Source of the DNA: Pseudomonadota bacterium
GTDB lineage: Bacteria; Myxococcota_A; UBA796; CAJQPC01
Direction: 5' to 3'
Assembly: GCA_024228935.1 (NCBI GenBank)
Contig: JAAESX010000210.1
Location: forward strand, 1-64,000
Length of the DNA: 64,000 nucleotides
Shown one piece after another: positions 48,204-55,434 of the stretch. The translations under genes were made by a program, and so were the position numbers. Under the pieces are notes generated by a model. The model did no database searches and had not been told where the DNA came from. It saw only the letters and a list, made by a program, of their open reading frames with translations. Position 1 is the stretch's first letter, and every line of letters starts with the position of its first letter.

Positions 48204-48986
48204 CTATTCGGAGGAGCCGGCCGGGGAGCCGTCGGCCTCGAGGACGATGCGCTTCATGTCCTCGACCTTCCAGTGGTTGTCCTTCTCCTTGTGGACAAGG
48301 CGTCCCTGGCTGTCGAGCACCATCAGGCGGAGGTTGTGATGGATCGTGCCTTCCGCCTCTTCCCGCGAGGCGCCGGCGAGCACGAGCAGGTCGCGCAGGT
48401 GGTCCAGGTCGGTGCGCCCGAAGCGCCACACGTCGAAGTCGATGCTGCGCAGCTCGCCGTAGTTCTTCAGCACGTCCAGGCTGTCGTTCTCGGGGTCGAG
48501 CGTGATGGCGACGATGTCGGCCTGGCCCTTGATCTCGCTCTGCAGCTGCGTGAGCTTCCGCGTGAGCAGGGGGCAGTACATTGCCATGTTGCAGGTCGTG
48601 AACAGGAAGGTCACCACCTGGACCCGGCCGGTTCCGGCGCCGAACTGGACGTCGCCGTCGTGTCCCGCGACCGTCTGCGTCGGGATGAGCTCGCCCAGTC
48701 CGATGGGGCGCAGCGACTCGGTGAGCTCGGCGTGGCCGGTCACCTCGAAGCCGATCACGCGGACCTCGTCGCCCGTGATCATGGTGTACGCCTGCACGAT
48801 GTCGCCGGGCTGGACCTGCTTGGACAGGTTGGGTTCGCTGATGAACGCCGTGGTGCCCGGATCCATGACACCGTCGATTCCACCGTGCTCGATGGACACC
48901 GCCGAACCGCTGACCTCGGTCACTCGGCCCTCGACGGGATGGGGCTCCCCAGCGGGAATCGTGCAAGCCAGCATGAGCGCGAACAT
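48204..48986 (-). CDS. SCO1/SenC-like copper thioredoxin-fold lipoprotein with N-terminal copper-binding-type domain
   Basis: A protein of 260 aa. The signal is MFALMLACTIP (Cys 8). Residues 15-85 resemble the secondary CusF/YdeI-type OB fold that precedes many bacterial SCO1 proteins (VEGRVTEVSGSAVSIEHGGIDGVMDPGTTAFIS). The thioredoxin-fold domain has VVTFLFTTCNMAMYCPLLTRKL, a CX5CP motif rather than CX3CP, VAITLDPENDSLDVL, and a distal His in GTIHHNLRLMVLD. SCO1 proteins deliver copper to cytochrome oxidase CuA. The CX5C variant with this N-terminal domain is known but less studied. A GGAGAG site precedes the ATG. Confidence 0.83.
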   Translation of the reverse strand: MFALMLACTIPAGEPHPVEGRVTEVSGSAVSIEHGGIDGVMDPGTTAFISEPNLSKQVQPGDIVQAYTMITGDEVRVIGFEVTGHAELTESLRPIGLGELIPTQTVAGHDGDVQFGAGTGRVQVVTFLFTTCNMAMYCPLLTRKLTQLQSEIKGQADIVAITLDPENDSLDVLKNYGELRSIDFDVWRFGRTDLDHLRDLLVLAGASREEAEGTIHHNLRLMVLDSQGRLVHKEKDNHWKVEDMKRIVLEADGSPAGSSE

Positions 48987-49013
48987 GGGACTCTCCGAGT
49001 GGCTGGATAACCC

Positions 49014-50828
49014 ATGTGTGTGATGACGCTCTTCGCCTCGCTGGCACTCGCTAGCCCGTCCTCCGGTCCGCTCGGTGAGCTGCCCGAGGGCACGCAGATC
49101 CTTCAGGAGCAGATCCACACGGAGTACGCCCGCTGGGAGCTCGAGTCCCCCGAGGGCACGTTCTGGCTCGAGCTCACGCGGGACGAGGGTGGCGAGCCGG
49201 TCTGCTCGGGCAACGACATCGCCGTCTGGGTGCGGACGGACCTCGGGACGTCCGAGTCCTTCGACTGGGAGCCGCTGCCCCGGGTTGTCGACCTCACGTG
49301 CGAGCGGCTCGACGACATCGAGCTCGTCCTCGCCGAGAAGCCCAGGGACGAGGAGGTCGTCGTCGAGGTGCTCGAGGGACCCCAGCCGGCACCGCAGAGG
49401 CCGTGGGCTCCGCGCCCCCTGAGCCTGGTGGTGCTGGTCTGGCTGGTCGCGCTCGTCCTCTCACTGCCCCGGGACCGGGAGACCATCGGCGCGTTCCTGA
49501 TGGCACTCGGCGTCCGCGTCGCGCTCTCGCCGCGCACCGTGTTGCTGGGTGGGGACGCGGCGTACGAGCGGCTGGTCTCGGCCGTCGGTCATCTGCCCCT
49601 CGACCGCTACTACGGGGACACATGGCCGGCTCTGATGGGCCCGCTCAACGCGTTGCTGGGGCGACCACCGGGCCTGGTGCACGGCATCGATCTGCTGCTG
49701 TCGGCGCTGACCGTGCCGCTGGTGGTCGCGCTCGCCGCCCAGCTCGGGGGGACGAAGGCCGAGCGGTACGCCGCGGGGGTGCTGCTGGCGCTCAGTCCGC
49801 TCGCCGTGGACCTGGCGGGGACGGAGACCCACTTCGTGCTCGTCGCCGCGCTGCAGGTGGCCGCGGTCCTGGGTGCGTTGCGCGAGGACCGGATCGGCCA
49901 GGTGCTGGCGTGGTCCTCGATCGGTCTGCTCGCCCACCTGAGGCCGCTCCAGGCCATCTTCTGCCTGCTGCCGCTGGGGCTCTTGCTGTGGCGTCGACGC
50001 TGGCTCGCGCTGGGCCTGGCCTCGGCGCTGGTCAGCTGGCGGGCGTGGCAGATCCTCGATCTCCCACCGGGCTCGGGGGGCGGAATCGTGGACTACGGGC
50101 GATACCTGGAGCCCCGGTTCCTGATGCGGATGGTGGCGCCGGGAGCGGACGCCGGAGACCTGGCGCTGAACCCCTGGGTCACGCCGTTCATGGTCCCGCT
50201 GCTGGCGTGTGGTGGCCTGTTCGCGACGCTGCGCCGCGAGCGCTACCGGGCCGCCATCGTGCCCTCGATAGCCGGCATGCTGGCGCTGGCTCCGTACGCG
50301 CCCAAGCTCGAGCCGCTGGCCGATCCGCTCCGCTTCCAGCTGCCGGTCCAGACGTGGTGGGTGGTGCTCGCCGGGCTGGGCCTCGGGCTGGTGTGGACCT
50401 GGCGCATGCGGTGGCTGGCTCCCGTGCTCGTCCTGGTCGTCGTCGCCATCGGCGTCGCTCGCAGCCCGCACCCCACCTGGGCCTGGCAGGCGGAGTACCC
50501 GTTCCTGCTCGGCGAAGGACGGAAGCTGGAGCCGGGGACCCTGGTCGTGATGAACGCCGGGCAGGACCCCCACGGCCACATGCGGGACTGGCTCGACTGG
50601 CACACCGGCGCGGTCTGGCTGGGCGAGGACGAGTGGACGCCGCAGCCTGGCGACGTCGTCTACCGCGGGACCGCCGACCGATTCGAGGGGGTCTCCTGGC
50701 CGTTCGAGGGGTGCGAGCTCCAGGTCCTGGCGGCTCGGCCCGTCTCCTCGGCGACCGACGGCTGGGTGGACCTGGGCGCCGAGTCGGTGTCGCTGGGCTT
50801 CTACGAGGTCGTGTCCTGTCCCGACTGA
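49014..50828 (+). CDS. Polytopic membrane protein, GT-C glycosyltransferase-like
   Basis: A protein of 604 aa. The signal-like N terminus MCVMTLFASLALASPSS is followed by a soluble acidic domain to about 130. Then come ten or more membrane helices in the pattern of GT-C enzymes, with a luminal loop GGDAAYERLVSAVGHLPLDRYYGD, GTETHFVLVAALQ and LRPLQAIFCLLP. The tail is extracytoplasmic (LEPGTLVVMNAGQDPHGHMRDW). The first helices carry a D/E-rich loop, typical for a catalytic acid. Donor and acceptor are unknown. It is divergent from the SCO1 operon with 27 bases between start codons and convergent with the PAP2 gene. Confidence 0.65.
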   Translation: MCVMTLFASLALASPSSGPLGELPEGTQILQEQIHTEYARWELESPEGTFWLELTRDEGGEPVCSGNDIAVWVRTDLGTSESFDWEPLPRVVDLTCERLDDIELVLAEKPRDEEVVVEVLEGPQPAPQRPWAPRPLSLVVLVWLVALVLSLPRDRETIGAFLMALGVRVALSPRTVLLGGDAAYERLVSAVGHLPLDRYYGDTWPALMGPLNALLGRPPGLVHGIDLLLSALTVPLVVALAAQLGGTKAERYAAGVLLALSPLAVDLAGTETHFVLVAALQVAAVLGALREDRIGQVLAWSSIGLLAHLRPLQAIFCLLPLGLLLWRRRWLALGLASALVSWRAWQILDLPPGSGGGIVDYGRYLEPRFLMRMVAPGADAGDLALNPWVTPFMVPLLACGGLFATLRRERYRAAIVPSIAGMLALAPYAPKLEPLADPLRFQLPVQTWWVVLAGLGLGLVWTWRMRWLAPVLVLVVVAIGVARSPHPTWAWQAEYPFLLGEGRKLEPGTLVVMNAGQDPHGHMRDWLDWHTGAVWLGEDEWTPQPGDVVYRGTADRFEGVSWPFEGCELQVLAARPVSSATDGWVDLGAESVSLGFYEVVSCPD

Positions 50829-50831
50829 GCC

Positions 50832-51593
50832 CTACCAGCGCGTGGCGACGCTGACGCTCTTCGGTCCGACGCCCAGCGCGATGTCCCGGTCCGCCACGTG
50901 CAGGGTCGGGACGGCGATGCCCACGCAGCCGCCCAGGATGGCGCCGCCCAGGACGTCGGTGGGGTGGTGGACGCCGGCGGTCACGCGCAGCGTGCTGACC
51001 GCGATGGTGGCGGCGCTGGCGATCGAGTAGGCCGCGACGACCTGGCCGCGAGGTGCGTCCGAGAGCTGCCACATGCGCGCGGCGCCGAACCCCATCGAGG
51101 CGACGGTCGAGGCGTGCCCCGACGGGAACGACATCTCCGAGTCCTTCTCGGCGACGAGCTCCTCGATCTCGGGGTGCTCGTCGACGTCGAGCGCGGTGTA
51201 GGGGCGAGGCCGGTCCACCGCGAGCTTGAGCGTGGTCGTGGCCAGCTGGTTGACCGCGAAGGTCTCGGTGAGGATCCACGCGCGGGTCCGCGCGCCCTTG
51301 CCGCCTTCGTCGTCGAGCAGGCCATCCGCGACGGCCACGCCCAGTCCGACGCCGATGCTTCCGTACAGCAGCGCATCGCTCGCGACTGCCGAGCCGTCGT
51401 CGTAGTGAGCGGGAATCATCCCGTCGATGCCAGTGGGCTGGGCCTTCGCCCCCGACGGCGACATCTCGTCGGCGGCGACGTAGTAGGCCAGGGCGAACGA
51501 GGTCCCGCTGGCGAGCGTGATGGGGACGTCGACCGCAGGCTCCCAGGTGAAGGTCTCGTCGGCGTTGGCGGTGGCGATCAGTGCGAGGAACAT
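50832..51593 (-). CDS. PAP2-superfamily phosphatase, exported
   Basis: A protein of 253 aa. The signal is MFLALIATANADETF. The PAP2 motifs are complete: KLAVDRPRP (motif 1), SFPSGHAS (motif 2) and STLRVTAGVHHPTDVLGG (motif 3, with R, H and D). Members dephosphorylate phosphatidic acid, undecaprenyl diphosphate or related lipids at the membrane. ATG 51593 with a GGAG site 10 bases upstream is preferred over the GTG at 51602, because it gives the usual signal. The CDP-alcohol phosphotransferase 475 bases away suggests a phospholipid-metabolism neighbourhood. Confidence 0.88.
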   Translation of the reverse strand: MFLALIATANADETFTWEPAVDVPITLASGTSFALAYYVAADEMSPSGAKAQPTGIDGMIPAHYDDGSAVASDALLYGSIGVGLGVAVADGLLDDEGGKGARTRAWILTETFAVNQLATTTLKLAVDRPRPYTALDVDEHPEIEELVAEKDSEMSFPSGHASTVASMGFGAARMWQLSDAPRGQVVAAYSIASAATIAVSTLRVTAGVHHPTDVLGGAILGGCVGIAVPTLHVADRDIALGVGPKSVSVATRW

Positions 51594-51704
51594 CGTTGAC
51601 ACGCTCCGAGGACGAATTAGCAGGGCTGCCCCCTACGCACGGTATCTACGTACTCGCAACGGCGAGCAACGCGGCCAGGCGTCACCGACGTACGGGATGT
51701 CCAA

Positions 51705-52058
51705 ATGCGGCTCTTGCTCGCTCTCTGCCTGTTTCTCCCTGCCGCCAACGCGGCCCCCTCCTGTGACCTCGACGACTGTCACCTCGCGGCGCATCTGCAT
51801 GCCGTCGACGGTGTCGACGAGGTGGCCGCCTATGGCTGGCTCCTCCACGACCTGGCGCTGTCCCGCCAGGCCCTTCGAGACCGGGACACCCCGCGAGCGG
51901 GTCAGCTGGCTGCTTCGGCGCACAACGCCCTGTCGCTGAACGCTGACCGGGTGGCCGCGACCTGTGGCGCCGAGTTCGTCCGCGAGCTGCACCTGGCGCT
52001 GTCCGAGGTGCTCGTTCGCAGCGGCCGGGTCGCTCCTGAGGCGCCTCTGTCGCGTTAG
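51705..52058 (+). CDS. Small exported protein of unknown function
   Basis: A protein of 117 aa with a good signal peptide (MRLLLALCLFLPAANAAPSC, cleavage after ANA). The mature part is helical, with three cysteines (SCDLDDCHL and ATCGAEF) and His-rich helices (HLAAHLHAVDG, YGWLLHDLALSRQAL). It is followed 9 bases later by the phosphotransferase gene, so the two are probably co-transcribed. No family is recognised. Confidence 0.65.
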   Translation: MRLLLALCLFLPAANAAPSCDLDDCHLAAHLHAVDGVDEVAAYGWLLHDLALSRQALRDRDTPRAGQLAASAHNALSLNADRVAATCGAEFVRELHLALSEVLVRSGRVAPEAPLSR

Positions 52059-52067
52059 TCCAGGAGC

Positions 52068-52622
52068 ATGGAGCGGCTCCGTCTCCGCGACCTGTTCAAC
52101 CTGGCCGGCGCGCTCACGCTCGCTCGGGTCCCGCTCGCGTTCGTCACGGCATTCACGATGCACGACCGGTGGCTGTTCGGCGGGGTGCTCGCCGTGGCGA
52201 TGCTCACCGACGTGCTCGACGGCCCGGTCGCGCGCTGGACGGGCAAGCAGAGCCGGACGGGCGCGGTCGCCGACGGCTGGGCCGACAAGATCTTCCTGAT
52301 CAACTACGCGTGGTCGATGCTCATGCTGGACCTCGTGGACGGCTGGCACCTGTGGGTGTTCTTCATCCGCGAGCTCGTCCAGGGGATCACCATCCCGTTC
52401 GTCGCGCTCGACTACGCGCTGAAGAAGGCCAAGCCGCCGGACCCCCACTGGACCGGCAAGGCGTGCTCCGTGGCGATCGTCGTCGCGATGGTCGCAGCGC
52501 TCGTCGAAGTGACCATCGTTCGGGACGTCGGAACAGTCGTCGCCGGTCTGCTCGGAACGGCGAGTGTGGCCATCTACCTCGCCCGTGACCGCCCTTGGAC
52601 CCGAATTGTAAGGAAAGGGTAG
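52068..52622 (+). CDS. CDP-alcohol phosphatidyltransferase
   Basis: A protein of 184 aa, all membrane helices, with the complete family motif D-x2-D-G-x2-A-R-x8-G-x3-D-x3-D: DVLDGPVARWTGKQSRTGAVADGWADK (residues 48-74). It transfers a phosphatidyl group from CDP-diacylglycerol to an alcohol such as glycerol-3-phosphate. The short form with this order is closest to PgsA-type enzymes, but substrate assignment is not possible from the motif. An AGGAG site precedes the ATG at 52068. The stop codon lies within a weak terminator-like hairpin. Confidence 0.87.
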   Translation: MERLRLRDLFNLAGALTLARVPLAFVTAFTMHDRWLFGGVLAVAMLTDVLDGPVARWTGKQSRTGAVADGWADKIFLINYAWSMLMLDLVDGWHLWVFFIRELVQGITIPFVALDYALKKAKPPDPHWTGKACSVAIVVAMVAALVEVTIVRDVGTVVAGLLGTASVAIYLARDRPWTRIVRKG

Positions 52623-52632
52623 GGTCCTTTTT
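52610..52632 (+). terminator. Weak intrinsic terminator candidate
   Basis: AAAGG...CCTTT can form a 5-bp stem with a 7-base loop, followed by TT, overlapping the TAG of the phosphotransferase gene. It is one of very few T-runs in this GC-rich window. The stem is short, so it may not function. Confidence 0.35.
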
Positions 52633-52638
52633 CACAAT

Positions 52639-52666
52639 TTGCGCCTTTGGTATTTGGCTGTATGTT
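52639..52666 (+). promoter_or_regulatory. Candidate promoter of the 52.7-kb lipoprotein
   Basis: TTGCGC at 52639-52644 and TATGTT at 52661-52666 are spaced by 16 bases, with a TG just before the -10 (extended type). They lie in an AT-rich patch that stands out here. Transcription would start about 15 bases before the ATG at 52688. Confidence 0.4.
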
Positions 52667-52687
52667 GCGCTCTTCCTTCGAGCCCCC

Positions 52688-53080
52688 ATGAATCTACTCT
52701 TGGTGTACATCGCTTGTTCTGGGTCGCCGGCCTCGGACGTGATCTCGACCGCAGGAGATGCGGAGCAGGCCCGGGCGGCGCTGATTCCCGAGTGCGACGG
52801 GGTGGTTCACGACGCGAACCTGTTCAGCGAGTGCGCGTTGCAGCACGTGACGCGAGCCCGGACGGCCGAGGACGCCATCGAGCTGTGTGGTCGGCTCGAC
52901 GGGCAGGCGGGGAGGTGCCGCGCCACCTGGGTGGGCCGGATGATGAACCGGGTCGACGCGGCGGACCTGCGGAAGGTGTGCGGCGAGGACGCGGCGTGCC
53001 TCGAGTCGGTCGACGCGGTCCACGCGTGGAAGGAGACGAACGGCGACTCGAAGGCCCCGACGGCACAGCCGACGAACTGA
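52688..53080 (+). CDS. Small cysteine-rich lipoprotein
   Basis: A protein of 130 aa with signal MNLLLVYIACSGSP (lipobox YIAC, Cys 10). The mature part is helical with seven further cysteines (IPECDGVVHD, FSECALQHV, IELCGRLDGQAGRC, RKVCGEDAACLES), a pattern of CX7-12C helical hairpins. It has no known family. It ends in a Thr/Pro-rich tail. Its 3' end meets the convergent kinase-FGE gene. A longer in-frame start upstream at 52595 would destroy the signal peptide and is rejected. Confidence 0.72.
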   Translation: MNLLLVYIACSGSPASDVISTAGDAEQARAALIPECDGVVHDANLFSECALQHVTRARTAEDAIELCGRLDGQAGRCRATWVGRMMNRVDAADLRKVCGEDAACLESVDAVHAWKETNGDSKAPTAQPTN

Positions 53081-54322
53081 TCAGGCGCAGGCCGACCGAG
53101 CGTGACCGGGACGCGGGCGCTCGACCGGCGCGAGATGCCGCCCGCAGGTCGTCCTCGTCGTCCTGCCACGAGCCGCCGCGCACGACGAGCTGGTCCTCGT
53201 CGTACATCGAGCTGGTCCACTCGCGGATGAGCCCGGCCAGATCGCCGACCCCATAGGGCGAGGTGTCGACCGGATGGAGTCCCACGGGCCCCGGCGTCGC
53301 GGGGCCGGCGTGGCTGAGCCGCATGTGCGCGAAGATGGGGTCGAACCCGGGGCCCCAGGGGAACGCTCGACCGTCGGCGCCGCACGGACCCAGGTGACCT
53401 CCTGGTCGACGATGAGCCCGCGGACGCGTGCCTCGGTCGACCAGAGCGGCTGCTTCTGCGCTTCGCTCGCATGCGAGGGGGTCTTGGCCACGTACTCGGC
53501 CGAGGTCGGACGCTGGGCCGGGTCCGTCTGCAGACAGGCTGTGAACACCTCGTCCAGCGCCGGATCGAGCCCCAGCGGCTCGGGCGTTCGGTACTCGTCG
53601 CGGAACCGAACGATGGCGTCGCCCAGTGACTCGCCCTGGCGCTGCTCGCGGAACGAGCGCATCGAGAGTGCCTCCCAGTCCACCGCGCCGATGGTGTAGA
53701 CGTCGGACTCGGCGGTCGCCGACCCGCCGGCCAGCTCCTCGGGGCTGGCGTACATCGGGTGCCCGCTGAAGCTCCCGGGCACGTGCTGGAGCCCTCCCCA
53801 GTCCAGGATGTAGGGCTCGCCGGCGTTGTCGATGGCGATGTTCCCGGGGGGCACGTCGCCATGCACGATGCCCAGGCGGTGGGCGTGCACGATGGCCTCG
53901 GCCCCCTCTTTCAGCAGGGTCAGCCGCTTCTCGATCGGCTCGGCCGCCATCAGGTGCTTGTGCTGGGTCATCAGCCGGTGGAGCGTCAGCCGCGGCGCGA
54001 TGCGGAACACGATGCACACCAGGTCGCCGACCTGTCGGACCGGGAGGACGGCCGGATGGGCCAGGTGCGAGGTGACGCGCGCTTCGTGCAGGAGCGCCTT
54101 GCGGGCGGGCTCGCCGACGTCGGGCCGGCTGACCTTCACCGCGACGATGCGTTCGAGCAGGGGGTCCCGCGCCTTGAACACCCGGCCCATCGAGCCGCGG
54201 CCGAGGATCGAGGCGGGCTCGAGGCCCAGCTCGGTCGGGAAGGGCGGGCACTCGGCGTCGGTCAGGCCGCGGTGGGCGGTGCCGGGGACGAGGCGCTCGA
54301 GCAGGTCCTCGAACGAGCTCAT
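53081..54322 (-). CDS. Ser/Thr protein kinase fused to FGE-sulfatase-like domain, frameshifted
   Basis: Kinase part: GRGSMGRVFKARD (about 44), VAVKVS (Lys), IVHGDVPPGNIAID (catalytic Asp in a divergent HxD loop, about 159) and DWGG in place of DFG, then YASPEE. The C-terminal part resembles the sulfatase-modifying-factor (FGE) fold: GRAFPWGPGFDP, GLIREWTSSM, VVRGGSW, ending RSVGLRL. The two parts are in different frames; the shift is near 53382 and one further base would join them. The FGE-like part lacks the paired cysteines of active FGE, so it is probably a binding module. Kinase-FGE fusions are common in Myxococcota. The start ATG overlaps the sigma-54 gene's ancestral stop (ATGA). Confidence 0.7.
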   Translation of the reverse strand: MSSFEDLLERLVPGTAHRGLTDAECPPFPTELGLEPASILGRGSMGRVFKARDPLLERIVAVKVSRPDVGEPARKALLHEARVTSHLAHPAVLPVRQVGDLVCIVFRIAPRLTLHRLMTQHKHLMAAEPIEKRLTLLKEGAEAIVHAHRLGIVHGDVPPGNIAIDNAGEPYILDWGGLQHVPGSFSGHPMYASPEELAGGSATAESDVYTIGAVDWEALSMRSFREQRQGESLGDAIVRFRDEYRTPEPLGLDPALDEVFTACLQTDPAQRPTSAEYVAKTPSHASEAQKQPLWSTEARVRGLIVDQEVTWVRAAPTVERSPGAPGSTPSSRTCGSATPAPRRRGPWDSIRSTPRPMGSAIWPGSSASGPARCTTRTSSSCAAARGRTTRTTCGRHLAPVERPRPGHARSACA

Positions 54323-55398
54323 GCGTCGCTCTCTTCCCACCGGCGAGCAGGCGGTAGAGTCACTGCCGCGACACGCCGAGGCGCTTGGCGGCCTCGGACC
54401 GGTTGCCGTCGACGGCCGCCAGGGCCGCGTGGACCCGACGCTGCTGGAACGCATCGGTCGCCGAGGCCAGGTCGAGCTCGTCGCCGATCCCGTCATCAGC
54501 GCCCTTGCTCCCGGTGCGGAAGTGCTCGTGCAGGAGCGTGCTGGCGCGGCGGCCGAACGCTCGGGCGATGGCGCCGCGCAGGCCGTTCTCGAGCTCGCGC
54601 ACGTTCCCGGGGAAGTCCTGGGCGGCGAGCATGGAGATGGCCGCGTCGGACAGGTCCAGATCCCGGTCCCCGGTCCCCGGTCCCCGGGCAGCTCGGACAG
54701 CGACCGGGCCGCCAGGTGGCGCGCCAGAACGGGGATGTCCGTGCGGCGGTCGCGCAGGGCGGGGGTGTTCAGGCCGCGAGCCGATAGTACAGGTCGTCGC
54801 GGAAGGCGTCCCGCTCGTCCTCGAGCTTGCGGTGGGTGGCCGCGACGACCCGGCAGCGGGCGGTCCGTTCGCGGTCCTCGTCGATGCGGTTGTACGTGCC
54901 CTCCTGAAGCACCCGGAGGAGCTTCACCTGGACCCGCGGCGACAGCTCGCCGACCTCGTCGAGGAACAGCGTGCCCCCGGCGGCTCGGCTGATCATCCCG
55001 TCTCGCGGTCGGTCGGCCCCGGTGAACGCGCCCTTCACATGGCCGAACAGCGTGCTCTCGGCCAGCTCGTCGGGGATGGCGCCGCAGTTGACCGGGACGA
55101 ACGGTCCATCGGCGTCCGTGCCGAGCGAGTGCAGGGCGCGCGCGACCGCTTCCTTTCTGGTCCCCGTCTCCCCGAGGACGAGCGCCGGCCGGTCAGGAGG
55201 CGGCTCTCGGCGACCAGCACCTCGAGCCGGGCCGCGTGCGTCGGGGCCGCCAGCAGGTCGGGCAGGCGGGCCTGGGCCCAGGACAGCGCGGTGCCGGCGC
55301 GGGCGAGTCGGGTGAACGCGGACCTCAGCTCATCGGCGGCGCTGGGATCGACGGTGCGGATACGTGACAGTGCGGGGGGGCAGGGCGAGCTCGGACAT
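54319..55398 (-). pseudogene. Sigma-54-dependent activator (NtrC family), multiply disrupted
   Basis: It starts ATG 55398. Pieces in different frames show an N-terminal helical part, Walker A GETGTRKEAVARA, GAFTGADRPRDGMISRAAGGTLFLDEVGELSPRVQVKLLRVLQ, the LYYRLAA/LNTPALRDRRTDIPVLARHL region, FPGNVRELENGLRGAI, and a Fis-type HTH GNRSEAAKRLGVSRQ. Defects: an extra C in C7 (55374-55380), a missing C near 55192, a missing C near 54776, extra heptamers at 54661-54688, and TGA at 54360 where TGG is expected before LYRLL. A frame ending RWEESDA then stops as ATGA with the kinase start. It is either a real pseudogene or an error-rich stretch. It would have activated sigma-54 promoters. Confidence 0.75.
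54661..54688. repeat. Heptamer tandem repeat (CCCCGGT) within the sigma-54 activator
   Basis: TCCCGGT and three CCCCGGT-like units in a row. On the coding strand this is GGGACCG repeated. Removing two units gives an in-frame LPGDRDLDLSDAAI, so the copy number decides whether the gene can be read through at this point. Confidence 0.85.
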
Positions 55399-55405
55399 GG
55401 CTGGG

Positions 55406-55434
55406 ATCCTGGGATCCGGGCCCGCACTTGTCAA
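55406..55434 (-). promoter_or_regulatory. Sigma-70-type promoter upstream of the sigma-54 activator
   Basis: On the minus strand TTGACA (55434-55429) is separated by exactly 17 bases from CAGGAT (55411-55406), which lies 7 bases before the ATG at 55398. TTGACA is a perfect -35 consensus. It overlaps the stop codon of the rRNA methyltransferase gene. The short gap implies a leaderless or nearly leaderless mRNA. Confidence 0.55.
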
